Source: JBHIDJ01 sp046760105 (GTDB taxonomy: Bacteria; Pseudomonadota; Gammaproteobacteria; Acidiferrobacterales; SPGG2). Taken from it: a stretch of 64,000 bases of DNA. Location: positions 1-64,000 of the forward strand of contig JBHIDJ010000002.1 in the NCBI GenBank assembly GCA_046760105.1, read 5' to 3'. The notes below the pieces were generated by a model. The model ran no database searches. It saw only the letters and a program-made list of their open reading frames with translations, and was not told the DNA's origin. Below are positions 25,521 through 33,872 of this stretch, piece after piece. The first letter of the stretch is position 1. Each line of letters begins with the position of its first letter. Both the position numbers and the translations under genes were made by a program.

Positions 25521-25549
25521 TTGACAGTGTATACATAGAGGCAGATACT
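25521..25549 (+). promoter_or_regulatory. Candidate sigma-70 promoter of the LysM lipoprotein gene
   Basis: A consensus -35 TTGACA (25521-25526) and a -10-like GATACT (25544-25549) are separated by 17 bases. The start codon lies about 70 bases downstream and has AAGGAG before it. Confidence 0.55.
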
Positions 25550-25616
25550 TTGTACTATTAATTGTGCGGTTAGCCTGCGCCTGAAAAGAACAGAGAGTCT
25601 AAGGAGATAGCTGACG

Positions 25617-26111
25617 ATGAGAAATCTTGACGGCGGATTGAAAGTAATGTTAGTGGGTATCGTGTTGGCCGTGGCGAGCGGATGCGCGACGAAGCCGGTG
25701 GAGCAGGCTCCGGAGCCGGACACGCCCCCGGCCGCGAAGGAGGCGATGCCTGAGCCGGAACCCCAACCCGAGCCAGAGCCGATGGTGACACCCACGCCGG
25801 CCGCGGAGCCAGAAATGCGGGTTGTCGAGGAGGAGGGCTTGACCACTTACACTGTCGTGAGCGGCGACAACCTGTGGGATATCTCGAGTTACCGCGTGAT
25901 CTACGGCAATCCTTATCAGTGGCCATTGATTTACAAAGCGAATACCGATCAGATCGACGATGCGGACCTTATCTTTCCTAACCAGGTGCTGGTGATTCCG
26001 CGTGACTCGTCAGCGTCCGAAATCGACGCAGCGATCCACCATGCGCGGAACCGCGGAGCGTGGACACTTGGCGTCGCCGAGGAGTCGGACCTCGCGTACT
26101 TAAATCAGTAA
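25617..26111 (+). CDS. LysM domain lipoprotein
   Basis: A 164-residue exported protein. A hydrophobic signal segment ends in VASGC, a lipobox-like site with Cys24 or so as the acylated residue. A proline/glutamate-rich linker with repeated PEPEPQ units follows (about 30-70), then one LysM domain (about 77-125; TYTVVSGDNLWDIS to PNQVLVIP) that should bind peptidoglycan. The linker would span from outer membrane to cell wall. A good promoter and ribosome-binding site precede it and a strong terminator follows, so it is probably transcribed alone. Confidence 0.85.
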   Translation: MRNLDGGLKVMLVGIVLAVASGCATKPVEQAPEPDTPPAAKEAMPEPEPQPEPEPMVTPTPAAEPEMRVVEEEGLTTYTVVSGDNLWDISSYRVIYGNPYQWPLIYKANTDQIDDADLIFPNQVLVIPRDSSASEIDAAIHHARNRGAWTLGVAEESDLAYLNQ

Positions 26112-26148
26112 GCGCCGCATCCTGTCAGAAGCGGTTTCGCTTGTGTCC

Positions 26149-26180
26149 AGCAAGGGCCCCAATGGGGCCCTTGCTATTTT
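26149..26180 (+). terminator. Rho-independent terminator after the LysM lipoprotein gene
   Basis: A perfect 12-base-pair stem (AGCAAGGGCCCC with GGGGCCCTTGCT) around the loop AAT, followed by ATTTT. It starts 38 bases after the lipoprotein stop codon. Confidence 0.93.
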
Positions 26181-26261
26181 CACAAAGCGTTGCGCTCGGT
26201 GGGCGTACCGGCGTGAGACGTGCGTGGATAGAGGCGTGAACGAAGGAGTTCCTGACAGGCG

Positions 26262-26666
26262 ATGCAATCGCGAACGTTTTGGATCGTCGTAACATTGCTA
26301 TGTTACTCGGCAATGGTTGCAGGCGAGCTCGTGCGTCCGGATGTGTTTCGTATCGCCTGGCATACACCGTCGGGACAGCCCTTCGAGTGGTTTTATAGCC
26401 TTGTGTGGTTTGTTTTTGGCATGCTCCTACTGGGCGCCGTGACACGCCTTTTGCGCGAGGTGAGCCCCACGCTGTGGCGGCCCGTCATGCTCTGTGTGGG
26501 TGCCGGCCTGGCCTTGGCGCAGCGATGGATCATCGAGATCACGGTGGGTACGCCAATTAGTGCCGACACATGGCTCGCTGCCGTCCTTGGGTTAGCCGTC
26601 GCGGCGGTGCTGGCACGTGTGTTGCCACGCCCATTCTTGTCGCGCTGGTATGGTGTTAAGAAGTAA
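26262..26666 (+). CDS. Small integral membrane protein of unknown function
   Basis: A 134-residue protein that I do not recognise. Four hydrophobic segments can be seen at about 5-24, 42-60, 73-92 and 102-120, so it is probably a four-helix inner-membrane protein. Its second half is reminiscent of VanZ-like four-helix proteins, but no signature is strong enough for assignment. It lies between the lipoprotein terminator and acyP, with GGAG about 13 bases before the ATG. Confidence 0.7.
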   Translation: MQSRTFWIVVTLLCYSAMVAGELVRPDVFRIAWHTPSGQPFEWFYSLVWFVFGMLLLGAVTRLLREVSPTLWRPVMLCVGAGLALAQRWIIEITVGTPISADTWLAAVLGLAVAAVLARVLPRPFLSRWYGVKK

Positions 26667-26799
26667 AAAGAGATTAGCGGTTCCCCGTCCCCCAGACGCG
26701 TGCTCCCGATCGGGCTTGTCGTCAGCTGTCATTACACCGTCGCACGGCATGAAGACGTTCGCAAATTTTCTTACGGCTGTCGGGTGAGGTGATAGCGGT

Positions 26800-27069
26800 A
26801 TGGGTCGTTGCAAGCGTTTCCTGGTCTCGGGTCAAGTGCAGGGCGTCTTCTTTCGCGCATCGACGCAGGACACCGCAAGGCGGTTGGGTTTGTGCGGGTT
26901 TGCCAGGAATCTCGCGGACGGGCGCGTAGAGGTGGTGGCCTGTGGTGAGCCATCGCGGTTGGCGGAGCTGGAAGACTGGTTATGGCAAGGACCGCCCTAT
27001 GCCCGGGTTAGCAATGTCGTTTCCGAGGACATCGCCGCGCGTGCATACGCGGATTTCGAAACACGATGA
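26800..27069 (+). CDS. acyP: Acylphosphatase
   Basis: Hydrolyses acyl phosphates in the cytosol. The 89-residue protein has the signature GQVQGVFFR with catalytic Arg19 and the second catalytic residue Asn37 in GFARNLADGRVEV. GAGGTGA lies before the ATG. It converges on the lytic transglycosylase gene with an 8-base gap. Confidence 0.95.
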   Translation: MGRCKRFLVSGQVQGVFFRASTQDTARRLGLCGFARNLADGRVEVVACGEPSRLAELEDWLWQGPPYARVSNVVSEDIAARAYADFETR

Positions 27070-27077
27070 TGGTGTGC

Positions 27078-27659
27078 CTATTGCGGAAACCAGCGTGTGT
27101 TCCAGAGGTGAAACACACGCGCGGGGTAGCCGCGGTTCCCTAGACTCCCGTTGTAGCGTGCCAGCGCACGCACGCGGTTACCGTTCTCCTTGTCCATGTA
27201 GTAGCGCAATATCGTACACCCATAGCGAAGGTTGGTATTGACCTCGAACAGGTTGTCGTCAGGCCTGCCAATCTCGCGGAGCCAGAAGGGCATAATCTGC
27301 ATCAGCCCGCGCGCGCCCGCGCGTGAGATGGCAAAGTGATCAAAGTTGCTTTCTACCTCGATGACCGCGAGCACGAGCTCTGGTTTCAAGTTGGCGCGTG
27401 TGGCCTCGCGATGAACGGCTTTCAGCAGGTTGACCCGAAACGCAACGTCCGAGACCTTCTCTTCAAGGCGCTGCGACATGTCCGCCAACCACACCCAGGC
27501 GTCGAACCGGTCCTGGAACCCGCCAGCCTGCTTCGCGGCTTGTTCCAGCAAGGCCCGAAGCTCCGGATCGATGCGCTGTTCCGCCGCCGCAAACGCTGCC
27601 TGCATCCCGGCTAACCAGACCACTAACGCAAGCAACCGTGCCTGTTGTCCCACCATCAT
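27078..27659 (-). CDS. Lytic transglycosylase, SLT domain
   Basis: A 193-residue murein lytic enzyme. The C-terminal SLT domain has the catalytic glutamate in VIEVESNF (about residue 103) and the GLMQIMP motif (about 118-124), as in Slt/MltC-type goose-lysozyme folds. The N-terminal ARLLALVVWLAGMQAAFA segment is a signal peptide, so I prefer an ATG at 27659 over upstream starts that would add 39 residues and reach the divergent methyltransferase gene. It cleaves peptidoglycan in the periplasm. Confidence 0.88.
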   Translation of the reverse strand: MMVGQQARLLALVVWLAGMQAAFAAAEQRIDPELRALLEQAAKQAGGFQDRFDAWVWLADMSQRLEEKVSDVAFRVNLLKAVHREATRANLKPELVLAVIEVESNFDHFAISRAGARGLMQIMPFWLREIGRPDDNLFEVNTNLRYGCTILRYYMDKENGNRVRALARYNGSLGNRGYPARVFHLWNTRWFPQ

Positions 27660-27780
27660 TTGTGCGGCAAATTTGCTGTAGTCATTATTATTCAAGCATA
27701 GTTCCCGGCGGTCCCCATGCCAGTAGCGCTTGTGGCATTGTACTCTACAATGCCATCGGCCATAGGGGTTGAGCAAATCG

Positions 27781-28356
27781 GTGAACGCTGACGATCGAAA
27801 ATGGGATACGCGTTATCGGCAAGCCGCCGAGCCGTCGGCGCCCGCACGCGTTTTGGTGGAGAACGTACACTTGTTGCCCCAGGACGGCACGGCGCTCGAC
27901 CTCGCCTGTGGCCTGGGCGCGAACGCGCTGTTGCTGGCGGAACGGGGTCTGGAGGTCTTTGCCTGGGATAGCTCGGCGGTTGCCATCGAAAAACTACAAA
28001 CGCGTGCCCGTGCGTGTGATCTGCCGGTTCACACCGAGGTGCGCGATGTGGTGGCGCACCCACCGGAACACGCTCGGTTTGATGTCATTGTGGTGAGTCG
28101 TTTTCTGGATCGGCGGCTCACGTCCCACCTGATGGCGGCGTTGCGCCCGGGCGGTCTGTTGTTCTATCAGACCTTTACGCGCATACGGGTGGACGCTAGT
28201 GGTCCGAGCAACCAGGACTATCTCCTGGCGGACAACGAGCTGCTGTCGTTATTTCGCCCGTTGCAAGTGCTGGTTTATCGCGAGGAGGGGCGGGTGGGCG
28301 ATCTAAGTCACGGCTTTCGTGGTGAAGCGATGCTCGTCGCAAGGAAGGTGAACTAA
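27781..28356 (+). CDS. Class I SAM-dependent methyltransferase (TehB-like)
   Basis: A 191-residue Rossmann methyltransferase. Motif I is ALDLACGLGANALLLAERG, and post-I residues FAWDSS follow. I use a GTG at 27781; a TTG at 27769 would add four residues and overlaps the AGGGG purine run. It resembles the tellurite-resistance TehB group, but the true substrate is unknown. Its 3' end overlaps the convergent proS stop by four bases. Confidence 0.83.
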   Translation: MNADDRKWDTRYRQAAEPSAPARVLVENVHLLPQDGTALDLACGLGANALLLAERGLEVFAWDSSAVAIEKLQTRARACDLPVHTEVRDVVAHPPEHARFDVIVVSRFLDRRLTSHLMAALRPGGLLFYQTFTRIRVDASGPSNQDYLLADNELLSLFRPLQVLVYREEGRVGDLSHGFRGEAMLVARKVN

Positions 28357-30059
28357 CGGTTGATCAGGGTCCGCAACCGATCGACCGCCTGATCGAGCGG
28401 CAACTCACGTGGCTTCTTTTCCCGGCGTGACTTGTACTCAATCATGCCTTTGCGTAAACCGCGTTCCCCAATGACCACACGGTGTGGGATGCCGACCAAG
28501 TCCATGTCTGCGAACATCACACCGGGGCGTTCGTCGCGGTCGTCGAGCAGGACCTCGATCCCGGTATCGGTGAGCTCGCGGTAAAGTCTTTCGGCGCGCT
28601 CTGCCACCGCACGTGTCTTGTGCATGCCGATCGGCACCAGGGCCAGCGCAAACGGCGCGATCGGTTGTGGCCAGATGATGCCGTGCTCATCGTGATTTTG
28701 TTCGATCGCTGCCGCGACCACACGCGTAACGCCGATACCGTAGCAGCCCATGGGCATCACCACGGCCTGACCCCCCTCATCGAGCACGGTGGCATTCATG
28801 CTTTTGCTGTACTTGGTGCCGAGCTGGAAGATATGGCCAACCTCGATGCCGCGACGAATAATGAGCTGACCATCGCAGCGTGGACAGGGATCACCCTCAA
28901 CGACATTGCGTATATCGGCCGCTTCCGGTTCAGGCAGATCCCGACCCCAGTTAACATTACGCAGGTGCTTGTCGTTCTTGTTGGCGCCGCAGACAAAGTC
29001 AGCCAGGCGGGCGGCACTGAGGTCGGCGATAATCGGGATCTCAAGACCGACTGGACCAATCGAGCCCGGCTCGCTTCCGGTGGCGCGCTCCACCTCCTCG
29101 GGTGTTACGAACACCAACGGTTTCACCACCAAGGGCAGCTGTTCTGCCTTGTGCTCGTTAAGTTCGTGATCGCCCCGGACGATCAACGCGATGGGGCCAT
29201 TCTCACCGTGCACGAGCAATGTCTTTACCGTCTGTGCCGGATCGATTTTGAGGAACTGACTGACGGATTCAATCGTGTGCTGGCCTGGCGTGTCGACGGT
29301 TTCCATAGCGCTAGACGGCGCGCGGCGCTCCACTTCTGGTAGGCGCGCGACCGCCATCTCCACATTCGCGGCGTAGTCACCCTGCGAACAGCTGGCAATA
29401 GCGTTTTCTCCGGAATCGGCGAGTACGTGAAACTCATGCGACACGTTACCGCCGATAACGCCACCATGGGCCTCCACCACCGAAAATTCGAGCCCCATAC
29501 GCGTGAAGATCTGCGAATACGCGTCATGCATGACCTGGTAGGTATCGTGTAGAGACATCTCATCGATATGAAAGGAGTACGCATCTTTCATGATGAACTC
29601 ACGCGCGCGCATGACACCGAAGCGCGGGCGGATCTCGTCACGGAATTTCGTCTGTATCTGATAAAAGTTCGCAGGCAGTTGGCGGTAACTCTTGATCTCG
29701 CGCCGTGCAAGCTCGGTAATGACTTCCTCGTGTGTCGGCCCGACACAGAATTCACGATTGTGACGGTCGGTGAGGCGTAGGAGCTCGGGTCCGTATTCAT
29801 CCCAGCGCCCGGATTCCTGCCAAAGCTCGGCGGGTTGCACGGCGGGCATAAACACCTCCTGCGCACCGGCACGGTCCATTTCCTCGCGCACAATGTTTTC
29901 GACCTTGTGCAGCACCCGCAGTCCGAGCGGCAACCAGGTGTAGACGCCCGCGGCGACCTTGCGAATCAAACCCGCCCGCAGCATTAGTTGGTGGCTAATG
30001 ACCTCAGCGTCGGATGGGATCTCTCTGATCGTTGACAGCAGAAAGCCGGATACGCGCAT
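28353..30059 (-). CDS. proS: Prolyl-tRNA synthetase, bacterial type
   Basis: Charges tRNA-Pro. The 568-residue class II synthetase starts MRVSGFLLSTIREIPSDAEV, has the catalytic core segments GLRVLHKVENIVREEMDRAG and FRDEIRPRFGVMRAREF, a central YbaK-like editing insertion (about 225-400) that hydrolyses Ala-tRNA-Pro, and a C-terminal anticodon domain. Its length is close to the E. coli enzyme. GAGG precedes the ATG by about seven bases. The frame remains open 40 codons upstream but that part is not family-like. Confidence 0.96.
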   Translation of the reverse strand: MRVSGFLLSTIREIPSDAEVISHQLMLRAGLIRKVAAGVYTWLPLGLRVLHKVENIVREEMDRAGAQEVFMPAVQPAELWQESGRWDEYGPELLRLTDRHNREFCVGPTHEEVITELARREIKSYRQLPANFYQIQTKFRDEIRPRFGVMRAREFIMKDAYSFHIDEMSLHDTYQVMHDAYSQIFTRMGLEFSVVEAHGGVIGGNVSHEFHVLADSGENAIASCSQGDYAANVEMAVARLPEVERRAPSSAMETVDTPGQHTIESVSQFLKIDPAQTVKTLLVHGENGPIALIVRGDHELNEHKAEQLPLVVKPLVFVTPEEVERATGSEPGSIGPVGLEIPIIADLSAARLADFVCGANKNDKHLRNVNWGRDLPEPEAADIRNVVEGDPCPRCDGQLIIRRGIEVGHIFQLGTKYSKSMNATVLDEGGQAVVMPMGCYGIGVTRVVAAAIEQNHDEHGIIWPQPIAPFALALVPIGMHKTRAVAERAERLYRELTDTGIEVLLDDRDERPGVMFADMDLVGIPHRVVIGERGLRKGMIEYKSRREKKPRELPLDQAVDRLRTLINR

Positions 30060-30339
30060 AGACGGCCTCGTGACCTTACGAATAAGAATATGTACCGTGC
30101 TGATTGTTGAGCGGAGTATAACCTTCATAACCTTGGGAGTAATACCGCCGCCGTCTTCGGAAATCCAAGTGACACGCACGGCGCTATGTCACGAAAAGAG
30201 ATTGGAGTGGGGGATACAAGCTCGACCATTTTGTCTATCATTTGAGGGTGCGTGGGTGGCGAGCGGTGTTTGTGACCATCTGCGTCGTCGATTGGTAACC
30301 ATACGCTACACTCAGTTGTCCTCGGCGGGAATCTGTACT

Positions 30340-31002
30340 ATGAGCTGCGCTCCAATCAGGCTTTTTATGGTGGTCCTACTGTCTATGCTCCCGCAGTGGG
30401 TGAGCGCGGTTGAAAAAATCACGGTGTTCGCACTGTTTGCGAACAAGGCCATCATCAAGATCGACGGCACTCGCCGGGTGCTGGTCGTTGGTGAGACAAG
30501 CCCCGAAGGTCTGACACTCATCCGCACCGATACCGAAAACGAGCTCGCTGTCGTCGAGATTCAGGGCCGGCGCGAGACGCTAGGACTCGGCGTGGTGAGC
30601 GCCGGCAGTTTCTCGCAGGCTGAGGCGTCAGACACGGTGACGCTTTGGGCCGACCGCGGCGGTTTTTTCTATGCCCCTGGCAAGATCAATGGCGTTGCGG
30701 TCAGATTTCTCGTCGATACGGGTGCTAACACCATCGCCATGAATAGCAGCACGGCGGAGCGTATCGGCTTGGATTACAAGCGACACGGCCGCCGGGGCAT
30801 GGCGGGAACAGCCGGTGGGGTCGTGCTGATGTACGGTCTCAAGCTAGGCTCGGTGACCGTAGGCGGAATCACGCTACACAATGTGGATGCCGGTGTGATC
30901 GAAGGCAATCACCCAGCAGAGGTGTTGTTGGGCATGTCTTTTCTGGGGAGACTCAGCATGATGCGTGACGGTGACAAGATGGAACTCACAAAGCGCTACT
31001 GA
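30340..31002 (+). CDS. Retropepsin-like (clan AA) aspartic protease, TIGR02281 type
   Basis: A 220-residue exported protein. A hydrophobic signal sequence (RLFMVVLLSMLPQWVSA) ends near residue 24. The single catalytic motif VDTGAN (Asp126) and the downstream LLGMSFLGRL are the retropepsin hallmarks, so the enzyme should be active as a dimer. The N-terminal portion is a family-specific beta domain. Its substrate is unknown; it probably acts in the periplasm. The ATG at 30340 has GGCGGGA upstream. Confidence 0.85.
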   Translation: MSCAPIRLFMVVLLSMLPQWVSAVEKITVFALFANKAIIKIDGTRRVLVVGETSPEGLTLIRTDTENELAVVEIQGRRETLGLGVVSAGSFSQAEASDTVTLWADRGGFFYAPGKINGVAVRFLVDTGANTIAMNSSTAERIGLDYKRHGRRGMAGTAGGVVLMYGLKLGSVTVGGITLHNVDAGVIEGNHPAEVLLGMSFLGRLSMMRDGDKMELTKRY

Positions 31003-31066
31003 GTGCGGTTTTCCGTCTTTGGGGGAATGTCCGCTGCGTAATTCTCGTTCGGCCGCGTCATGACGC

Positions 31067-31900
31067 TTACAAGTCCGATTGGTTGTGGCGTTTATCGTGT
31101 TTGACCATGGCGTAGGCCGAGTGGTTGTGAATCGACTCAAAATTTTCTGACTCGATAACATACATATCGACGCGCTCATCGGCATTCAGGATCGAGGCCA
31201 CATCACGCACCATGTCTTCGACAAACTTAGGATTGTCGTAGGCGTGCTCCGTCACATACTTCTCGTCAGGACGTTTTAGTAGGCCATAGAGTTCGGAGCT
31301 GGCCTGTTGCTCCACAAGCTGCACCAGATTTTCGATCCACATGAAGGCATTAACCTGTACTGCCACCGTCACATGCGAGCGCTGGTTGTGAGCGCCATAG
31401 TCAGAGATCTCTTTGGAGCAGGGGCAAAGACTGGTGACGGGGACAACGACCTTAATCGTTGTACTGTGTTCACCTTGGTTAATCTCACCGATGAGTGTCA
31501 CTTGGTAATCCATCAGGCTTTTAACGCCAGAGACCGGCGCAGACTTCGTAATAAAGTAGGGAAAGCTCATTTCGATATGGCCGGTATCGGCGTCCAGCTG
31601 TTGCGCCATCTCCGCCACCATCTTCTTGAACGACTTCACCGAGATCTCTGGTTCATAGTTATTAAGAATCTCGACGAAACGCGACATGTGGGTGCCTTTG
31701 AAGTCGTGCGGCAGCTCGACGTACATATTAAATTGGGCGATCGTATGCTGTTCACCCTGACTGCGGTCCTTCACGCGCACCGGATGGCGGATATGCTTGA
31801 TTCCCACCTTTTGGATCGGGATTTTGCGCAAATCGGGACTGTTCTGGACGTCGGCGATGCCGTCTGCGTCCGGTTTAGTACCCAGGTTCAGTAATGACAT
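31067..31900 (-). CDS. folE2: GTP cyclohydrolase FolE2 (type IB)
   Basis: Converts GTP to dihydroneopterin triphosphate, the first step of folate synthesis. The 277-residue protein has the FolE2-specific opening with DVQNSPD, the catalytic cysteine region TSLCPCSKEISDYGAHNQRSH (C159, C161, H171) and the C-terminal HNHSAYA. Type IB enzymes accept several metals and often substitute for zinc-dependent FolE. The only other folate gene here is folP at 55 kb. I see no clear Zur site upstream. Confidence 0.95.
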   Translation of the reverse strand: MSLLNLGTKPDADGIADVQNSPDLRKIPIQKVGIKHIRHPVRVKDRSQGEQHTIAQFNMYVELPHDFKGTHMSRFVEILNNYEPEISVKSFKKMVAEMAQQLDADTGHIEMSFPYFITKSAPVSGVKSLMDYQVTLIGEINQGEHSTTIKVVVPVTSLCPCSKEISDYGAHNQRSHVTVAVQVNAFMWIENLVQLVEQQASSELYGLLKRPDEKYVTEHAYDNPKFVEDMVRDVASILNADERVDMYVIESENFESIHNHSAYAMVKHDKRHNQSDL

Positions 31901-32028
31901 GAGGTGCCTCGCTTGTTGCCGTCCCGCGATAACAGGCTTCTATACATATACAGATGCGGGCAAGTTTAAGCGGATTCTACGTAGTCGGGCAAGCCTAAAG
32001 CCAGTTAGTGACTGTGGCTTAATCGGCA

Positions 32029-32922
32029 TTAGCGTGTGCGTTTGATGATGTATTCGGCAAGCCCGGCGAGCACGTCGGCCTTGTCGCCCAGGGGTGCCAG
32101 CGCCGCCAACGCGCTTTCGGTGAGATCGGTTCTTTTGGTCTTGGCCTGATCAAGACCCACGATGGCTGGATAGGTGGGTTTGTTGTGCGATCGATCGGCG
32201 CCGGGGGTTTTGCCCAATGTCTGCGCGTCGCCTTCAACATCGAGGACGTCATCCGTGATCTGAAACGCGAGACCAATATGGCGCGCGTAGCTATCGAGCG
32301 CATGTATACGGTCTTTGTCAGCCGCCTCACAGGCAAGCGCCCCCAGGAGAACCGCTGCCCGAATGAGAGCACCGGTCTTACGGCGGTGCATGTCCTCGAG
32401 TTCGGACAGGGCGAGGGCTTTCCCCACCGCGGCCAAGTCGATGGCTTGGCCGCCCGCCATCCCACGCGAGCCGACGGCGGCCGCTAGTGTAGCAATCATC
32501 TGCACGCGCCGCTCGGCGCTGACAGCAAGTCGGGAGTCTTTTGCCAGGGCTTCAAAGGCGAGCGTCTGTAGCGCATCCCCAACCAGCAGCGCCGTCGCCT
32601 CATCATAGGCCTTGTGACAGGTGGGTTTACCGCGACGCAGGTCATCGTCATCCATGCACGGTAGATCGTCGTGCACCAGGGAATAGCTATGGATCATCTC
32701 GACGGCACAGGCGGGCGCATCGAGGGCGGCGGCGTCTACGTCCAGCGCGGTACCCGCGGCGTAGACTAGACAGGCACGAATTCGCTTTCCCCCGTTTAGA
32801 GTGGCGTAGCGCATGGCTTGATGCAGCCGTTGCGGGGTATCGGTTGCCTGCGGCAGGAGACGTTCAAGCGCCTCTTCCACCCGCCGTTGAAAACGAGATA
32901 GCGTCTGCTCCAGGGGGCCCAA
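32029..32922 (-). CDS. ispA: Polyprenyl (farnesyl/geranylgeranyl) diphosphate synthase
   Basis: Condenses IPP with allylic diphosphates to give farnesyl-type precursors for quinones and undecaprenyl lipid. The first Asp-rich motif DDLPCMDDDD starts near residue 85 and the second, TDDVLD, near 223-228. After the xseB stop no ATG or GTG is available in frame before the family N-terminus, so I use a TTG at 32922, giving 297 residues. The xseB-ispA order is standard; dxs, the usual third gene, is not present downstream. Confidence 0.9.
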   Translation of the reverse strand: MGPLEQTLSRFQRRVEEALERLLPQATDTPQRLHQAMRYATLNGGKRIRACLVYAAGTALDVDAAALDAPACAVEMIHSYSLVHDDLPCMDDDDLRRGKPTCHKAYDEATALLVGDALQTLAFEALAKDSRLAVSAERRVQMIATLAAAVGSRGMAGGQAIDLAAVGKALALSELEDMHRRKTGALIRAAVLLGALACEAADKDRIHALDSYARHIGLAFQITDDVLDVEGDAQTLGKTPGADRSHNKPTYPAIVGLDQAKTKRTDLTESALAALAPLGDKADVLAGLAEYIIKRTR

Positions 32923-32936
32923 ATCGTTTGATCGTT

Positions 32937-33173
32937 TTATTCGTTTATTTCCAGGCTCTCGGTCACCAAGCGGTCGTTTTTCTGAACCAGCTTTTCGACA
33001 CGCTGTTCGGCGTGCTTTAGGGCCTGTTGACACGTGCGGGTCAATTCAATGCCACGCTGAAAGGATTTCAGGGCATCCTCAAGGCTCTGTTCCCCGCTCT
33101 CCATTTTTTCAACCAGCTTTTCGAGTTCCGCGAGCGCGGCCTCGAAATCCGGCATGACGTTCTTCTTGGACAC
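32937..33173 (-). CDS. xseB: Exodeoxyribonuclease VII small subunit
   Basis: The accessory subunit of the single-strand nuclease Exo VII. From a GTG at 33173 it is 78 residues, starting MSKKNVMPDFEAALAELEKL, parallel to other XseB proteins, with GGAGG four to five bases upstream. The helical FEAALAELEKLVEKMESGE and SLEDALKSFQRGIEL blocks are diagnostic. An internal ATG at 33155 is the alternative. It is followed within 15 bases by ispA. Confidence 0.93.
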   Translation of the reverse strand: MSKKNVMPDFEAALAELEKLVEKMESGEQSLEDALKSFQRGIELTRTCQQALKHAEQRVEKLVQKNDRLVTESLEINE

Positions 33174-33370
33174 GCTGCCTCCGACAAGTTCGAAGTCGCT
33201 TAAAGCTAACGCAGTCACCCAGTTCCGTCAACGTCGGAGAAGGCGATGCACTGCCGTGCTTAGCGTTGATTCGCGTAGAGATATAGGACGCATCCGCAGC
33301 GTCTTGGCTGCGGCGCATGTGGTGATACGTGGAACCATGGTGACTCGATGAAAGGCGTCAAGCGGTAATT

Positions 33371-33725
33371 TGGTGGAGGCGGCGGGACTCGAACCCGCGT
33401 CCGCAAGCCCTCTGCCTTCGGTTCTACATGCGTAGTCTGTCTACGATTTAACCTGTTGGTCTCCGACAGACAGGAGCGCCAGCAGGCGTAGCCCGCTTGT
33501 GATTTAGCGCACCGCTAACAGGCGCAACGGTACGCGATCCTGCGTGCGTCGACCCCTTTTATCCCAACCCACAGGCAAACCGGGAAAGAGGCTGGCGGGG
33601 ATTAGGCCGCCAGGGCGTAGTTGTCGTCGTTGGCAACTATTGGTGTGCAGCTGGATTTACGAGGAAATCTGCACCTCGGCATGCCCCGGAGGTTTCGCGA
33701 CCCACGTCGAAGCCATGTCGCCCCC
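33371..33725 (-). ncRNA. ssrA: Transfer-messenger RNA
   Basis: The 355-base tmRNA rescues stalled ribosomes. The 5' end GGGGGCG (33725 downwards) pairs over seven positions, with one G-U, with the 3' CGCCTCC before ACCA, and the 3' end carries a GGTTCGAGTCCC T-arm and encoded CCA. The tag frame (33634-33602) reads ANDDNYALAA then TAA, with the resume codon GCC. Its protein partner smpB lies just upstream on the same strand. Confidence 0.96.
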
Positions 33726-33738
33726 ATGTAGCTAAGAC

Positions 33739-33759
33739 AACTCTCGGTTACCGAGAGTT
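33739..33759 (-). promoter_or_regulatory. Perfect hairpin in the pre-tmRNA leader
   Basis: AACTCTCGGT and ACCGAGAGTT form a perfect 10-base inverted repeat around one base. It lies between the predicted ssrA promoter and the mature 5' end, 13 bases before it, so it would be in the precursor leader removed by RNase P. It could be a processing element or an operator. Confidence 0.6.
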
Positions 33760-33767
33760 CCATACTT

Positions 33768-33796
33768 ATAGTAGGGGTTTACACCGGGTTAAACAA
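33768..33796 (-). promoter_or_regulatory. Candidate ssrA promoter
   Basis: On the minus strand, TTGTTT (33796-33791) and TACTAT (33773-33768) are spaced 17 bases apart and lie about 40-70 bases upstream of the mature tmRNA 5' end. Confidence 0.6.
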
Positions 33797-33802
33797 GTGC
33801 CC

Positions 33803-33872
33803 ACCGTGAACTGTGAAGGACAATGCCTTGCCACTTACGACTCACGCCTCACGGTTAACGTCTCACGCTCTT
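33803..33872. repeat. Dispersed repeat, family B, copy 2 (smpB 3' end)
   Basis: About 70 bases with a GTGAACTGTGAAG left unit and a right half made of CCACTTACGACTCACG and CTCACGGTTAACG-like units, matching the repeat at 10519-10637. It lies between the ssrA promoter and smpB, and encodes the last four residues (SVRR) and stop codon of SmpB. Confidence 0.7.

Noticed and set aside
28482..29342. 286-codon open frame on the plus strand opposite proS
   Set aside because: It lies wholly antisense to a well-conserved synthetase; the composition looks like reversed coding and it has no family features.
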